Assembly (NCBI GenBank): GCA_003290165.1
Contig: QNQO01000196.1
Coordinates: 1-64,000 of the forward strand
Source of the DNA: Berberis thunbergii
Taxonomy: Eukaryota > Streptophyta > Magnoliopsida > Ranunculales > Berberidaceae
Direction: 5' to 3'
Length of the DNA stretch: 64,000 bases
Below the pieces are notes generated by a model, which was not told the origin of the DNA, searched no databases, and saw only the letters and a program-made list of their open reading frames with translations. The position numbers were made by a program, and so were the translations under genes. Of this stretch, positions 1 to 10,560 are shown piece by piece (the stretch's first letter is position 1; each line of letters begins with the position of its first letter).

Positions 1-1644
1 AAGGAACCAAATCATAAACAAAAAAGTGCAGAGACTGCTTAACGCTGACATGATCAAAGAGGCACAGTACCTAGATTGGCTAGCAAACACCATCCTGGTT
101 AAAAGGAAAAACGAAAAGTGAAGAGTCTACGTGGACTATACTGATTTGAACAAAGCATGCCCGAAGGGCAACTTTCCACTTCCCCGCCTCGATCAAATTG
201 TAGATGCCACTTCCAAACACGATCTCCTGAGTTTTAGACGCCTACTCTGAGAACAACCAAATACAGATGCACCCCCAAGACCAAAAGAAAACCTCTTTCA
301 TAACTGAAAAAGGAATATACTACTATCAGGTAATGGCGTTCAGCCTCAAGTACACAAGTGCAACATATAACCGGCTAGTGAATCGCCGACCTCCATCAGG
401 GAAGTTCAGAGCCTGATCGGGAAGGTAGCAGTACTCAACAGGTTTATTTCTTAATCATCATACAAGTGCCTCCCTTTTTCAAGATTCTTAGCTGAAAAAA
501 TAACTTCATCTGGGACGAAGAGTGCGAACAAACGTTCCAGAACTTGAAGGCATATATGGAAAGTACTGAGTTACTCTCGAAACTAGCCCCCAGGAGAAAC
601 GATTTACTTATATCTTGTCGTCTCGAATCATGCCATCAGCTCAGCTCTTGTACGGAATGATAAGGGGTACAAACACCATTGTACTATGCTAGCAAAACTT
701 TTGTGGAAGCATAAGCAAACTATCCAGATCTATAAACCTTGGCTTTGGCACTGGTCGTCTCTTCAAAGAAATTGTGGCCTTACTTTTAAGCCAATTCTAT
801 CACAGTCTTGACAAAACATCCACTTCACACAGTATTGCACAAGGCAGAGTTATCTAGCAGGATGATTAAATGGTAAGTGGAACTATGAAAGTTTGACATC
901 AACTACGCTCCAAGAACAACCATCAAAGCCCAAGCATTGGTAGACTTCATTGCTGAATTTACCGGAGGTGGGGATTTGGAGCTAGAAAACTCATAGCAGA
1001 GACCGAACGAACAAGGGTGGATCCTTCTGCGATGGGTCATCCACACAAAAAGAATCGGGGTAGGTATCACACTCCATTCTCCGGCGGCTTCACATTGGAA
1101 AAAGCGATCAAAGTTTTATTTCTCGGCCTCGAACAACAAAGCAGAATATAAGGCTCTTTTGTTCGGCATGAAGCTAGCAAAGAAGTTCAAGGTAACTGAG
1201 CTGACTACATATTACGACTCATGCCTGGTAGTCAATTAGGCTAAACGAGAATTCAACAGAAAAGACCCGAGGATGATAGCTAACTCAAAAAGGTCAATAG
1301 CGCAGCAGGCCAATTAAGGCGATTCAAACTTTTGTAGTGACCCCGAGATGACAACGAAAGAGTCGATGCACTAGCCAAGCAGGCCTCAGCTACTGCCGAG
1401 ACCGCTAATGAGCTCATCGAATTCCAAAAGTAGTCAAGTCTGGAGCAAGAGGAGTTTAATGATTTCTATGCAATAGAAGTAGACTCAAGATGGATGAATC
1501 CCATTGTTGAGTACATAAAAAATGGGGCCTTCCTGGCCAAGAAAATGAAAGCCAGAAAGTTGAAAAATAGGGCAACGCAATACCCCTTCGTGAACGAAAA
1601 ACTCTACAAAACGTCAGCCACGAGTCCCCTACCCAGACGCCTAA
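1..1644 (+). pseudogene. Ty3/gypsy (Tat lineage) pol fragment, element A: RT, RNase H, archaeal-type RNase H
   Basis: Broken translation across frames reads as Ty3/gypsy polymerase. The motif YVDYTDLNKACPKGNFPLPR (about 126-186) is the start of reverse transcriptase as found in Tat-lineage elements. A first RNase H-like stretch follows at about 600-900. At about 990-1440 comes a second RNase H with NNKAEYKALLFGMKLAK (about 1128-1180) and a degraded DSxLVVN motif; this dual RNase H is typical of the Tat group. Many stops and frameshifts show it is dead. The element continues from beyond the left edge and its pol is interrupted at 1644 by a solo LTR, resuming at 3174. Lineage assignment comes from family knowledge; the breaks are seen directly. 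Confidence 0.85.
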
Positions 1645-3178
1645 TGATATTCACATAATTATTACATAATATACCTCCTAACTTATGTTTGTTACTGCTT
1701 CGAATAGTGCATTTTAGTTTAATTATTCAATTTTTGTATTTTTGTAGGATTTGGAGTTTAAATGACAAAAGTGTGTTAGCGTGGCGAATTATTGTGATTC
1801 ATAGACAAATTAACGAAGTGGACATTCAACAACAGCAAAAACAGAGGATAGCCTTTTGTTTACAATTTAAATTGGGTTTCTAATTGGGCTTCCAAGGGAG
1901 TCTAGGTTCTTATTAACACAAAAAAAGGCAGCAGCTTTAGTTGACAATTGGTTTTGGGCCCAATAAGGGTTTGCTCTTTATCATAAATACAATAAGAGGA
2001 GAATAGAAATATGAGGGCCTTTGGTTTTAGAATTTGTTGTGTCTTCTAATTGAGGAGCTGAATTTGGAGGTGGTTTCCAATTGAAATTGGTGGAGGAAGG
2101 AGCAGTCAATGAGGAAGGTGAATGAAGATTTGATTTCCCATTGATTTTGGGTTTTCTATATAAAAGAGGACAGCAACCAATAGGTGGAGATTATTCTTTG
2201 TTTTCTTGGCAACAAAAGGGGACGGCTGGAACAAAGATGCAGGGGGGCGGAGAAGGTACTGTCCAGAACATAAAAGAAGATCGCAGCAGCGGTGGACACG
2301 CAGCAGCAGTGGACATGCAGTGGAAGCGACAAAGCAATGCAGGAGAAGAGCAGCATTGTCGAGAACTCAGCAGTGTACGCAGCAGCAGCAGGGCGCGCAT
2401 CACTGATTTGCCATGCGCTGCCATGCCGATGAAACTCCACACCATTGTTGCTGTTATCACCTCCACTATGTGTCACTAAACTCTACGCAAGGTGAAGAGA
2501 TGAACTCCTAGATGTAACACACTTAATTAGTATTTGATTTGCTTTAAGCTTTCACGATGAATAATGGTGTTTAATGATTCTCGCTTTTATTTAATATAGA
2601 AATTTATGTTATTTTAGTGACAGAGATTTCATAAAGTTCTTCGTAGATTTTTATTCCGGTGATTGTCTTTTTGTTCTCCATATAAGTTTAGTCACGCTTT
2701 TCTTACGTGTGGAGTTTTTAAACATAAATTGATTCCAGTAGGTTAGTTATATGTGATCGTCTTTTATTACGTTATTGTCTCCAGATATATCGTAAGTTTA
2801 GGATATCACATATGACCAACCTTTGTGTTTTTTAGAAAAAGTGAAATCGAAAATCCATTTACATTAGGATATATTAATGCATTAAAGACTATTTTTCGAT
2901 TAGATTGTTTGGGATGTGAAACGCGTAATCGAGTCATCAAAGCGAATCAATAATAGTTGGCACGTGAAATCTAGGAGGGATTTTTGAAACCTTGTGACTT
3001 TTCTATACTTGATTTTTATTAAAACTAAATTTAATTTCATATTTTAAAATTGCTTACATTTAGTTTTCCGTAGTTTTTCTTCCTTGACCTTGTTTTGTAG
3101 ATCATTTTTCCTCGTGGGATCGACACCCCAATCTTTACTGCAATTGACCGCGTGTATTGTTTGGGTGTAATCACGTAA
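1640..3178 (+). mobile_element. Solo LTR (Athila-like family) with near-perfect 5-bp TSD inside element A pol
   Basis: The LTR spans 1645-3173 (1,529 bp). It begins TGATATTCACATAATTATTA and ends GGGTGTAATCA, giving TGAT/ATCA inverted ends. It is bracketed by cctaa (1640-1644) and cgtaa (3174-3178), a 5-bp TSD with one mismatch. Interrupted integrase coding resumes immediately after 3178, which supports the borders. No internal region or second LTR is present, so this is a solo LTR. The start matches the LTR start of the minus-strand element at 32379-37939, so the two are related. The interior has a CAG-rich stretch (about 2270-2400) with short unremarkable ORFs. Confidence 0.85.
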
Positions 3179-4253
3179 CCTCTTCGAAGGAAAACTGTGT
3201 CCTTAGAGAAATTCATGATGGCATCTGCAAGAACCACCCAGGCAGGAGGACCCTGGCCCATAAGGCCCTAACTCTGGAGTACTACTGGCCGCAAATGCAA
3301 TAGGATGCAAAAGACATTGTTCGCAAGTGCGACAAATGAAAGAGGCTCACATCGTGTACTCACATGCTCGCTCAACCCTTGACTCCGATGACCAACCCAT
3401 GGGTCATTTGTGCAGTGGGGAATGGACATCGTCAGACCGCTCCCGATCTCAGCCAATTAGAAGTTCCTCCTTGTAGCAGTTGATTACTTCACTAAATGGG
3501 TCGAAGTTGAGCCCTTGTCCAAGATAGGCTAGGATCAAATTGAGAAATTCATATGAGTGTCCATCGTCTGCAGGTTCGGTATTCCAAGGACACTAGTCAG
3601 CGATAACAAAACCCAATTTGAAGACAACAAGGTTGAGAAACTATGCAAAGACCTCGACATCAACCATCATTTTTGCTCATCAAGGCATCCGCAAGCTAAC
3701 GGCTAAGTGGAAATCACCAATAGAACAATCTTGGAAGCACTCAAAAGGAAACTCAACGCGGCAAAAGGAAAATGGGTCTTAGCACTACCAGGGATACCCT
3801 GGGCGTATCACACCACCACAAGGACGCCCACCTGACACCTTTCTTCCTAGCCTATGGTGAGAAGCAATGGTCTCGGTGGAACTCAGAATACAAACTTTTT
3901 GGATAGAGGAATTCAAACCGGAAGATAATGACGAAACTTTATGCATCAATTTAGATCTCCTCGAGGAAAGGATAAATCATGCTTCTACCAGAATAGCCGC
4001 CTACCAACAAAAGATGGCTCAATACTACAACAAAAAAGTCAAGCCACAAGAATTCAAAGTGGGAGACTGGGTACTCAGAAAGACTCAGCAGATCACGAAA
4101 GAATCGGGAAGAGGAAAGCTGAACTCGAATTGGGAAGGGCCCTATAAAGTGACCAAGGCTAACATGCCAGGGACGTATTGGTTGGAAAACGTGGACAATA
4201 GAAGCCTTATTCGGCCATGAAATGTAGAACACCTTAAAAAATATTATCAATAA
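3174..4253 (+). pseudogene. Ty3/gypsy integrase of element A (degenerate)
   Basis: Reads from the H2C2 zinc finger (HDGICKNHPGRRTLAHK, about 3212-3262, then CxxC-like KCDK) through the catalytic core (MDIVRP near 3423; DNKTQFED near 3605; PQANG followed by VEITNRTILEAL near 3690-3735) to a C-terminal WEGPYKV motif (about 4130) and the typical end NVEHLKKYYQ before the stop at 4251-4253. In-frame stops and frameshifts (for example the stop after PQANG) make it non-functional. The last part, 3867-4220, stays open for 117 codons. It is the continuation of the pol fragment split by the solo LTR. Confidence 0.85.
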
Positions 4254-4429
4254 AAGGACATTTACTTTTTCTAAAATTTCACTACTACCGATCAGTCTTT
4301 CATTACCTGACTTCCACCCACTCAATAAGCCGAACATCATAACAAAGTCAGGCTTATCACACTCGACCAGTGCCTAGTCAGTTTTGGCTGGCTTCGATGG
4401 CCTCTAATTTTCTTTAACGCCTAGCCGTT

Positions 4430-5290
4430 AAATGGGTGTCAACCGTTTAGAGAGTTGCAGCTTAGTCAGCGCGCTAATGCCTGATCAAGGCAGCTTGCTA
4501 GGGATCATTGTCCAACTATATATAATGATCGCCAAATTTATTGCTCGAAGCCTAGTCCGGATAGAATGAGCGGTGACATCCTGAAAAGTGGGAGCTTAGT
4601 TAGTTTTCATGTAGCCTGGTGAAGACGGCTTGCCAGAGATCATTGTCCAACTAAAAATAATGATCGCCAAACTTATTGCTTGAAGCCCAATCTGAAGAGA
4701 ACAAGCGGCGACAGCCTAGAAAGTGGAGCTTAGTCAGTGCTCATGTAGCCTAGTGAAGACGGTTTCCCAGGGATCATAGTCCAACTATAGATAATCATCG
4801 TCGAACTTATTACTTGAAGCCTAGTCCAAATAGAACGGGCGACGACGGCCTAGAAAGTGGGAGCTTAGTCAGTGCTCATGTAGCCTGGTGAATACAACTT
4901 ACCAAGGATCATTGTCGAACTATAGGTAATGATCGTTGAACTTATTGCTCGAAGCCTAGTCCGAATAGAATGAGGATGACAGCCTAGAAAGTGGGAGCTT
5001 AGTAAGTACTCATGTAGCATGGTGAATATGTCTTGCCAAGGATCATTGTCCAAGTATAGAAAATGACCGTCGAACTTAATGTTTGAAGCCTAGTTCGAAG
5101 AGAATGGATGACGACAGCCTAGAAAGTGGGAGCTTAGTCAATGTTACATGCCAGGGATCATTGTCCTTCCGCAAACAATGGTCATTGAACCTTATCACTC
5201 TAACACCTAGTCTACAAATAACAACCGACAATGGGTTAGAAAACGGGAGCTTTGCCAACACTCATACAGCCTGACATAGACTCGCCCGAT
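4430..5290 (+). repeat. 135-bp tandem array in the 3' region of element A
   Basis: About six degenerate copies of a 134-135-bp unit. The marker GGGATCATTGTCC-like core recurs with GATC at 4503, 4638, 4772, 4907, 5041 and 5156 (the last unit shorter). Each unit also carries GAAGCCTAGTCC and AAAGTGGGAGCTTAGTCAG. The array lies between the integrase stop and the antisense ORF, a position where Tat/Ogre-type elements are known to carry satellite-like arrays. Confidence 0.9.
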
Positions 5291-7440
5291 CCATATATTC
5301 TCACGAGCAATGATACGACATCACTGTTCAATACCTAGTCAAATTCGATTGCTGACGATAAATCAAGACCAAAGCTACGACCCAGTACATAACAAAGTCA
5401 AAATGGGTCAAAGAATGAGAAGTGCAAACACGTCAGAATCTAGTAGGCAGGTAACAAACTGGCGCAATGGCACGATAACACAGATAAGCTATAGAAGGTA
5501 CAAGTACAAAAACTATTTGATAAACTTTCTTTAATTCGTATTTTAAAAGTTATAAATGCTTTCGAAAACTCGCTCCAGATGCCGAGAGTTAGTTACATCA
5601 GAAGGAACTATGAGAGATAAAACAACATTATCTGAAGTCGGTTTTGAGTTGCTAGACGAGGACCTAGGGTTGGAGACTTTTGCCTCGTCAATCTTCCAGA
5701 AAACAACCTTTCTATATCAATCAAAGTCAAGCTCCAAGTAGGGGTTCTCTTCTTCTACCAGTCCAAGCAGTTCTAGCTTACGACGGGCAATGTCAGGAAA
5801 CTCTGAAGTCATACGCTGAATCTTGGACTCCGTTAAACTTGCCTCATCTTTCAATAATCTGTGCAATAGCGTAGCTACATGAGATTCCTCTTCCACCATT
5901 CACTTTCTCAGCAAACTCAGCTCAGCCAGCGAGTCTGTAGACCGAGCCTCAGCTTCTTGAATTCAACATTGCCCGCCGGCAAGCTCGAATTCAAACTCAA
6001 AGCTCAAAGCAACCTACTTAGACTTAGCTCTATCTTGTTCAGCGGTTTGGGCTCACAGATGAGCTTGCACCTTGCCCATCATTTCGACTAGTTGCTTACT
6101 TAAGAGGCCTGACCAATAGAGTGTGTCTAAGTACGACCTACTAAGCTCCACAAAAGTCTTCTCCAGAGCATGAACTGTGCTACGAGCTTCATGTTGTAGA
6201 TTACCCTAAACAAACAATGCCAATGGATCTTTGGGAGACACTAACTCCATATCCAAAGCTTTTTCAACTGGAAGATTAGCTCGATGCTCAACATCAAGCT
6301 CTAGGGGCGGGAGACAAGATTTGTTTCCCAGGGTAGCAGGGTCAACATGTTGAAGACCATCAGGGGCAGCATTGACTTTGTCAGCATCCACCAACTCTGA
6401 ACAATTCCTCTCCAATACAACTAAATAAGCATGAATCTCCAGACAGACACTCCATTCCCCTGAAACCATCTCTTTAGCAGACTGATTGGGCTTAGATTTC
6501 GCGATCATAACTTTATGTTCTAGTGAAATCAGTTTAGAGGAAGAATCAGCTTTGCTGCTATTTCATTTTCTCTTGGGATGACCTATGGGCGGCATGGCCA
6601 CTTCCAGCTTGGCTTGCTTCGAAGTGCTTGGTATTTTGAGCTTCCTCTTCCTAGAACGACCAACACCAGTCATCATCGGCGATGACCTAGGTACAGCAGG
6701 GCCTGCATGGAAGTATCTGAATAATCCATTTCACACAACATTGTCCAAAGCTATGACCTCCTCAACAGTGGTCGAAGGAAGCTCATTAAATTCCCTCCTT
6801 ACTAATTCCTCATCCTCAGTAAGAGTTAGAGTACAACAAAACTATTTTTCTTCAAAGGCACATAAAAGGAAAAAATGATGAGGGCATTGGGCTTACTAAG
6901 ATCAAATTTGAAATGTTTGACAAGCAACCGCCCATCCACCTTGAAGTACGGGAATTAGAAGAAGCCGGAAAGCAATACTTTTGCCAAAACTTGAAGTCAT
7001 TAGACAGGGAGCCCAAACACTTCGGAGTACTCAACCCACAGACTGCATGAGCATTTAGCCAAGGAGAAGTCTGCAAGTGGAGTACCGCTAAGTTAGCCGG
7101 AAACCAGCATCCTTGGCCTTGATAAGGACAACGATCAAGGTCCTAAATTTGTTAGGCACATTTGAGCACGGGGGGTGCAAAAGGGCGCCAGAAAGCTCCA
7201 AATATCCTTTTGAACTGGAAAGCAAAACCCAGCCTGAAACATGCTTTTGTGCAAGGCTATGAACCCTTGCGGGGGCGTCAACAGACTATGAGTAGCACCC
7301 AACAGAGTAAGCTCTAGGTCTTCAAGAATTCAATAGTCTTCCCGAAGCTTATTCCAATCGAACCCCTTCTATTCCTGATAAAATTATGGCAGGCATAGAT
7401 CAAAGTTCGACGTAATCCGCCATGAAGAGAAAGTTTTAAC
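5291..7440 (-). pseudogene. Antisense accessory ORF of element A (gypsy-type 'transposase_28'-like), broken
   Basis: The strand opposite to pol carries a chain of broken reading frames between the tandem array and the 3' LTR. Recognisable pieces include 6206-6508 (100 codons), 5717-5899 (60 codons) and, at about 7245-7130, HKSMFQAGFCFPV. The last fits the conserved GLRFP block of the plant 'putative gypsy type transposon' family (Pfam PF04195 as I remember it). The copies at 10560-12270, 23858-24076, 28630-28958, 29850-31170 and 63330-63960 show the same block. Extra antisense ORFs between pol and the 3' LTR are known in Tat-lineage elements; their function is unknown. Stops make this copy a pseudogene. 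Confidence 0.6.
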
Positions 7441-7712
7441 TTTTAAAAAGAGTTGCAGCAAAGAACATAGAGAAAAGAAACAGAAAGAAGGCATAAGAGA
7501 TACAAAAAGAAAGAAACTCCCTCTCGCACAAACGACGACTCATATAAGCAACAGGCAGTCGTGCCCCCTTACCTTACTGAACGGTCACAAACTCATTTAA
7601 TGATGTGTGCCGGTCGAGACAACATTTCAGGTTCAATCATCACAACTGTACATATTCTATCAAATCAACTTAGTGGGCCGACATGATGGCCCACTAACTC
7701 GGGGGGACCAGT
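7441..7712 (+). other. 3' UTR and polypurine tract of element A
   Basis: Non-coding sequence between the antisense ORF and the LTR. It ends in a polypurine tract, CTCGGGGGGACCAGT (about 7698-7712), immediately before the LTR start, the usual plus-strand primer for LTR retrotransposons. A similar CCACTAACT...GGGG stretch precedes the LTRs at 12357 and, in reverse, follows those at 23537, 28163, 28333, 29506 and 63010. Confidence 0.7.
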
Positions 7713-8358
7713 TGATGATAGACCAAGCTGCCCTTTGATCAACATCGTACAGGTTTCATGATAATCTCGTCAACAGAACAAAGCAGGTTCGATTGCATGC
7801 TCAATTCAATGAGGCCCAGACAACATTAAGCCTAGTATTGGCAAGCTCCAGAAGATCGAATCCAAATTGCAATGTGCCAATAAGCGCACACGTCATGTGG
7901 TCAGGCCCAATACTCGTAAGCCCTGATAAGCCAAAAGTAAGCTCTGATAAGGCAAGTATCTAGAGGATCGACCCAAGACAGGTAGGCCAACAATACATTA
8001 GTTCCGACTAGGAAATAAATACTAGAGTATAAGTAGGGCAAGGAAACTTCATTGCATTGACAACACTCAGAAAAGAAACCTCTTCCACAGATCTAGGAGC
8101 ACAAGTTGTGTAGAAAAATTATTCCACATAGATAGCTCTCAAACAGGAAAGGATCTCCAACAAGATCTCTTTTCTTGAACTACGCCACCAAAACTACACT
8201 ATAAATACTCAATTTACATCTATAATCCTCTCCTATGCCTTATCTAACTTAAGCATCCGAGTGCAATTGACTGCCACACAGTGGTCCTTGACTCATGTGT
8301 GCTACTTGTGCAAGTCTAAGTAAGCATCAAGGGATGAAAATAGAAATCGACTACATCA
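7713..8358 (+). mobile_element. 3' LTR of element A (LTR family 1, 646 bp)
   Basis: Starts TGATGATAGACC directly after the polypurine tract and ends GAAATCGACTACATCA, with TGATG/CATCA inverted ends. Immediately downstream is the middle of a second, related integrase (element B). The simplest reading is that element A inserted into element B's integrase and this is its outer LTR. The matching 5' LTR should lie upstream of the window. Copies of the same LTR family are at 13573-15223 (+) and 27516-28163 (-). Confidence 0.85.
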
Positions 8359-9008
8359 GAAACAATTCGAATGCTAGAAAGTTAAAAAGTTGTGCGAGAA
8401 CTTAAGTATCAAACAACCCTTCTCAGCACTTGCCCAACCACAAGCGAACGGACAAGCAGAGGTAACCAATAGAATAATCCTAGAAGCAATAAAGAAGAAG
8501 CTCAAAGCATCAAAAGGATTGTGGTTGTCTGAACTGTCAGACATCTTTTGGGCCTATAGAACAACAAAGAGAACTCCAATTGGAGAAGCACAGTTTGCCC
8601 TTGCATACGGATCTGAAGCAATGGTAACAGTCAAAATCGACATGTCAACATTAAGAACCAAAGAGTTTCGAACATAAGATAGCGATGAAGCACTACAAGT
8701 TGGATTAGACCTTCTCGATGAGAAAGGAGAAAGAGCCTCGATTAAAGCAACAACCTACCAAGAACGGATGGCAAGTAACTACAATAAAAAAAGTAAAAAC
8801 CCGTACATTCAGCATTGGCCACTAGGTGCTCAGAAAAATCAAACTCAATACAAAAGAACCAGACACGGGTAAACTAAATCTAAACTGAGAAAAACCATAC
8901 AAAGTGGTGAAAATTAACAGACCGGGAACATACTGGTTAGAAGACTTGAATGGCGAACAGTTACCACGACCATGGAATGTCGAACATTTGAAAAAGTATT
9001 ATCAATAA
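8359..9008 (+). pseudogene. C-terminal integrase of element B (Ty3/gypsy, Tat lineage), truncated by element A
   Basis: Translation begins in mid-domain (KQFEC, then KKLCENLSIK), continues through PQANGQAEVTNRIILEAIKK (about 8430-8490) and FWAYRTTKRTPIGEAQFALA, and ends near 9002 with the usual EHLKKYYQ. The 8390-8677 part is open; the rest has stops. The abrupt start right after the LTR end at 8358 shows the upstream half was displaced by insertion of element A and lies outside the window. Confidence 0.85.
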
Positions 9009-9174
9009 GTCTTCCAAATTCAGGGAACCCTTTGTCTCGTGTTCAAATAATCTAATCTAGTCACGACATTAAAGTCAGACTAAATATTTACTCAAAAATT
9101 TTCTGACCCGACGATAACGTCGAATCACGATGAAAGCTTAAAAACAGAGTCAGGACAAATAAGTGAGACATACC

Positions 9175-10280
9175 CATATAACTTTTGGTCTAATCAACCA
9201 TGAAGCAAACTTATAAAATACTGGAAGTATAAGTGAGACTTACTCGTAAATCTTTTGGCCTTACTAACATGTCGAACCACGAAGTGTACTTATAAAAGTC
9301 TTGACGTATAAGTCAGACTTACTCGTAAATCTTTTGGCCTGACTAATGTGACAGCCTTGTGTGGGCTGGCTTTTAGAATGACGAGCTACCATGTGTGGGC
9401 GACTTTGAGGCTAGCAGGCTAAGAAGTTGGCAAGCTATCTAGATGTTATAGTCCCATGGGTATGTGTTATATATGTGCAAGGTTGGATACCCTTAGTATG
9501 ACGCGTTTTAAAGCCGTGAGGGTGGTTAAGCCCAAAGCCAACAATATCATACCATGTGGATCGGGTCATTACAGAATGGTATCAAGGTTGAACCCATTCG
9601 GAAGTGTGCCAACGAGAACATTGGACCCCTAAGGGGGTGGATTGTGACAGCCTTGTGTGGGTAGGCCTTGAGGCTAACGAACTACCATGTGTGGTTGGGT
9701 TTTGAGGCTAGGAGGCTACGATGTGTGGGCAGGCTCAGAAGTTGGCAAACTATCTAGGTTTTATAGTCCCACATCGCCTAGGAGAGGGAAGGGTATGCGT
9801 TATATATGTGCGAGGTTTGATTCCCTTGGTATGACGTGTTTTAAATCATGAGGGTGGTTAAGCCCAAAACGAACAATATCATACCATGTAGATCGGGTCA
9901 TTGCAACTAATATGTCGGACCACGAAGTGTACTTATAAAAGTCTGGATGTATAAGTCAAACTTACTCGTAAACCTTCTGGCCCAACTAACAGGTCGGACC
10001 ATGAAGTGTACTTATAAAAGTCTGGATTTATAAGTCAGACGTACTCGTAAATCTTTTGGCCCGATTAACATGTCAGACCATGAAGTGTACTTATAAAAGT
10101 TCGGACGTATAATTCAGACCTTCTCGTAAATCTTTTAGCCCGACCAAAATGTCGAACCACAAAGCGTACCTAAAAAAGAGTCAGGAGGAATAAGTCATAC
10201 TTAATCATAAAGCCTTAAATCAGATCACAACACCGGACCATGAAGTACATCTAACAAGTCAAAATTTCATCAAAAGTGTG
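9175..10280 (+). repeat. 79-bp tandem array in element B, split by a TRIM
   Basis: Unit of 79 bp with core ACTTATAAAAGTCTGGA and TACTCGTAAATCTTTTGGCC. CTTATAAAA starts at 9210, 9289, (TRIM) 9932, 10011 and 10090, with degenerate flanking copies. It occupies the same place in element B as the 135-bp array does in element A, but the unit is unrelated in length and sequence. Confidence 0.9.
9342..9910 (+). mobile_element. Complete TRIM retrotransposon (559 bp) with perfect TSD
   Basis: Element 9347-9905. Left LTR 9347-9573 (227 bp) and right LTR 9643-9905 (263 bp) both begin TGTGACAGCCTTGTGTGGG and end in ...CATTACA/CATTGCA. A primer-binding site TGGTATCAAGG (9577-9587) resembles the initiator-Met tRNA complement, and a polypurine tract CTAAGGGGGTGGA (about 9629-9641) precedes the right LTR. 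The perfect TSD actaa lies at 9342-9346 and 9906-9910, exactly within one 79-bp repeat. There is no coding capacity, as expected for terminal-repeat retrotransposons in miniature. The LTRs differ by indels, so it is not brand new. Confidence 0.93.
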
Positions 10281-10560
10281 AGAAGCAGAAATTCAGCTAA
10301 GTCTAAACTACTAGGTTAGACGAAGAAATATATAGAATACGAACGATAAAATGAGATTATAGTTATTGACTTCATATGGATAACAAAGTCAGTCTAGACG
10401 TCAACCAAGCAACGAATACAAGATCAAATAATGATCACTGCGAAAAAGACAAGGAAACAAAAAGAATACACGTATATAAAATGAAATTTTCATTAATTTT
10501 CTATTTTGTTACATTTGAAAAAAATATTGATTGGAGAGGGATCAGTAGAGGCATTCGAGG
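10281..10560. other. Element B spacer, no gene seen
   Basis: AT-rich stretch between the tandem array and the antisense ORF. Short ORFs here have no recognisable features. Confidence 0.5.

Noticed and set aside
2141..2479. Open frames on both strands (CAG-rich) in the solo LTR
   Set aside because: They lie inside an LTR, have low complexity, overlap in several frames and match no protein I recognise.
4430..5290. CRISPR-like array
   Set aside because: Units are adjacent and fully repeated with no unique spacers; this is a tandem array in a plant retrotransposon.
5879..6091. Short plus-strand ORFs in 5300-7440
   Set aside because: They are opposite-strand shadows of the degraded antisense accessory ORF.
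9347..9905. Cassandra-type TRIM with 5S promoter
   Set aside because: The LTRs lack a recognisable 5S rRNA-like sequence; kept as an unnamed TRIM.
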